From assembly GCF_000831385.1 (NCBI RefSeq), contig NZ_AP014548.1:744001-808000 (forward strand): DNA of 64,000 nucleotides, in the 5' to 3' direction. The translations under genes and the position numbers were made by a program. Each line of letters starts with the position of its first letter. Position 1 is the first letter of the stretch. A model generated the notes under the pieces. That model was not told where the DNA came from, ran no database searches, and saw nothing but the letters and a program-made list of their open reading frames with translations. Below are positions 62,738 through 64,000 of this stretch, piece after piece. The stretch comes from Nonlabens marinus S1-08. GTDB taxonomy: Bacteria; Bacteroidota; Bacteroidia; Flavobacteriales; Flavobacteriaceae.

Positions 62738-64000
62738 CTAATCTTCCTGAGGTTTCATTTTGAACGTGTTCATAAAAGCGGTGGTATACTCACCCTTCAC
62801 ATAAGCAGGCTCGTCCATCAACTGTCTGTGGAATGGAATGGTAGTTTTAACACCTTCAATCACAAACTCGTCTAATGCTCGCTTCATTTTATCAATAGCT
62901 TCCTGGCGTGTACGAGCGGTAGTAATCAACTTAGCGATCATACTGTCGTAGTTAGGCGGTATTGAATATCCAGCATACACGTGGGTATCAAGGCGTACTC
63001 CATGCCCGCCTGGTGCGTGCAGTGTTGTAATCTTACCTGGTGATGGTCTAAAGTCGTGATAAGGATCCTCTGCATTTATACGGCACTCGATGGAGTGCAA
63101 TGATGGTTCATAGTTTTTTCCAGAAATTTTTGTTCCTGCTGCAACTAGAATCTGCTCACGTATTAAATCAAAATCAATTACTTGTTCCGTAATCGGGTGC
63201 TCCACTTGAATACGTGTATTCATTTCCATGAAGTAGAAGTTACGGTGTTTGTCCACAAGAAATTCTACGGTACCAGCACCTTCATAAGCGATAAATTCTG
63301 CTGCACGAACGGCGGCTTCTCCCATGTCTTTGCGTAGCTTTTTAGTCATGAAAGGGGAAGGAACTTCCTCAGTTAATTTCTGGTGGCGGCGTTGAACGCT
63401 GCAATCCCGTTCACTAAGGTGACAAGCTTTACCGTAGCTGTCTCCTACTACTTGAATTTCAATATGACGTGGCTCTTCAATGAGTTTTTCCATGTACATA
63501 TCGTCGTTGCCAAAGGCTGCTTTACTTTCTTGACGGGCACTGTCCCAGGCGGCTTTCAACTTATCTTCAGACCATACCGCTCGCATTCCTTTACCACCAC
63601 CGCCGGCGGTAGCTTTAAGCATTACCGGGTATCCTGTTTCTTTAGCAACTTTTACACAGTCATCAAAATCTTCTATAATCCCATCAGATCCTGGTACACA
63701 AGGAACTCCTGCGGCTTTCATGGTAGCTTTGGCGGTAGCCTTATCTCCCATTTTAGCAATCATGTCTGGGCTTGCGCCTATAAACTTGATTTTATGCTCT
63801 TCACAAATACGTGAAAAGTCTGCATTCTCAGATAAGAATCCGTATCCTGGGTGGATGGCGTCTGCATTTGTAATTTCTGCAGCGCTAATGATGTTCGACA
63901 TCTTTAGGTACGACAGGTTGCTGGGTGGCGGTCCTATACAAACGGCCTCGTCTGCAAATTTTACGTGTAGACTTTCGGCATCAGCGGTAGAATATACGGC
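62738..64000 (-). CDS. accC: Acetyl-CoA carboxylase biotin carboxylase subunit (5' end beyond window)
   Basis: Carboxylates biotin on AccB using ATP and bicarbonate, first step of fatty-acid synthesis. The minus strand at the right edge reads [20 protein letters not shown], in frame with the rest, so the gene continues past 64000; about 420 residues are visible. [32 protein letters not shown] (ATP-grasp loop), [16 protein letters not shown] and [16 protein letters not shown] are diagnostic. Met at 63901 is internal, not a start. Confidence 0.97.
   Translation of the reverse strand, partial: AVYSTADAESLHVKFADEAVCIGPPPSNLSYLKMSNIISAAEITNADAIHPGYGFLSENADFSRICEEHKIKFIGASPDMIAKMGDKATAKATMKAAGVPCVPGSDGIIEDFDDCVKVAKETGYPVMLKATAGGGGKGMRAVWSEDKLKAAWDSARQESKAAFGNDDMYMEKLIEEPRHIEIQVVGDSYGKACHLSERDCSVQRRHQKLTEEVPSPFMTKKLRKDMGEAAVRAAEFIAYEGAGTVEFLVDKHRNFYFMEMNTRIQVEHPITEQVIDFDLIREQILVAAGTKISGKNYEPSLHSIECRINAEDPYHDFRPSPGKITTLHAPGGHGVRLDTHVYAGYSIPPNYDSMIAKLITTARTRQEAIDKMKRALDEFVIEGVKTTIPFHRQLMDEPAYVKGEYTTAFMNTFKMKPQED

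Overview
The window is a chromosomal segment of a Bacteroidota bacterium, almost certainly a marine member of the Flavobacteriaceae. Evidence: TAnnTTTG promoter elements just ahead of start codons, many lipoproteins with SC lipobox signals, a SprE/PorW gliding/type IX secretion lipoprotein, a T9SS type A sorting domain, DUF4270/DUF4292/DUF5687 proteins, and an F-type ATP synthase operon without atpD/atpC. A Nonlabens/Dokdonia-like genus is a guess from general appearance only. No rRNA, tRNA, CRISPR array, prophage or complete insertion sequence was recognised.

Layout. 1-3003 (minus): glycogen synthase-like gene, DUF4270 lipoprotein, glmS (cut by the left edge). 3109-8421 (plus): panC, panD, flippase-like membrane protein, radA, a thioredoxin-fold lipoprotein without CxxC, an M23 peptidase. 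8490-11155 (minus): exonuclease III, a secreted unknown, isoaspartyl peptidase. 11258-11791 (plus): 3-hydroxyanthranilate dioxygenase. 11864-16022 (minus): two tandem fasciclin proteins, three small coupled unknowns, pheS, a ceramidase-family protein. 16222-18833 (plus): HU/SPOR protein, lipocalin-like lipoprotein, GNAT, thioesterase. 18836-27294 (minus): envelope cluster (EnvC-like, DUF4292, TPR, nucleotidyltransferase, TPR, lipoprotein, dut, flippase, lipoprotein). 27378-29893: rsmI facing phzF-like and trhO. 30228-33815 (plus): recA, lipoprotein, ECF sigma factor and its presumed anti-sigma/beta-barrel partner. 33945-40667: plsC, trpS, then a minus-strand run dprA - M23 - scoB - four-helix gene - scoA and a PaaE-like reductase. 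40763-46920 (plus): ABC exporter, DUF2200, sprE, bactofilin. 47018-53063 (plus): the atpBEFHA-G operon with a four-helix-bundle gene between atpA and atpG. 53230-64000: DoxX, unknown, tdk, alr, mscL, asd, T9SS cargo, prolyl oligopeptidase, ABC ATPase, accC (cut by the right edge).

The most striking feature is not a gene. A 16-bp perfect palindrome, CGCTTTCGCGAAAGCG, occurs 15 times exactly and 3 more times with one mismatch in 64 kb, mostly inside coding sequences, where it is read as FAFAKA, RFRES or LSRKR depending on frame. Two further copies are split at or next to their centre by 45 bp of unrelated-looking, hairpin-containing sequence that keeps the host reading frame. Random expectation for a 16-mer in 64 kb is far below one.

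A second system is a pair of four-helix-bundle (23S-rRNA-IVS-protein family) genes. Each sits in the spacer between two genes of one enzyme complex (atpA|atpG and scoA|scoB), and each is enclosed by inverted repeats that would pair in the operon mRNA. A single similar repeat arm lies beside the exonuclease III gene. Together they suggest an IVS-like element that lives in messenger RNA operons.
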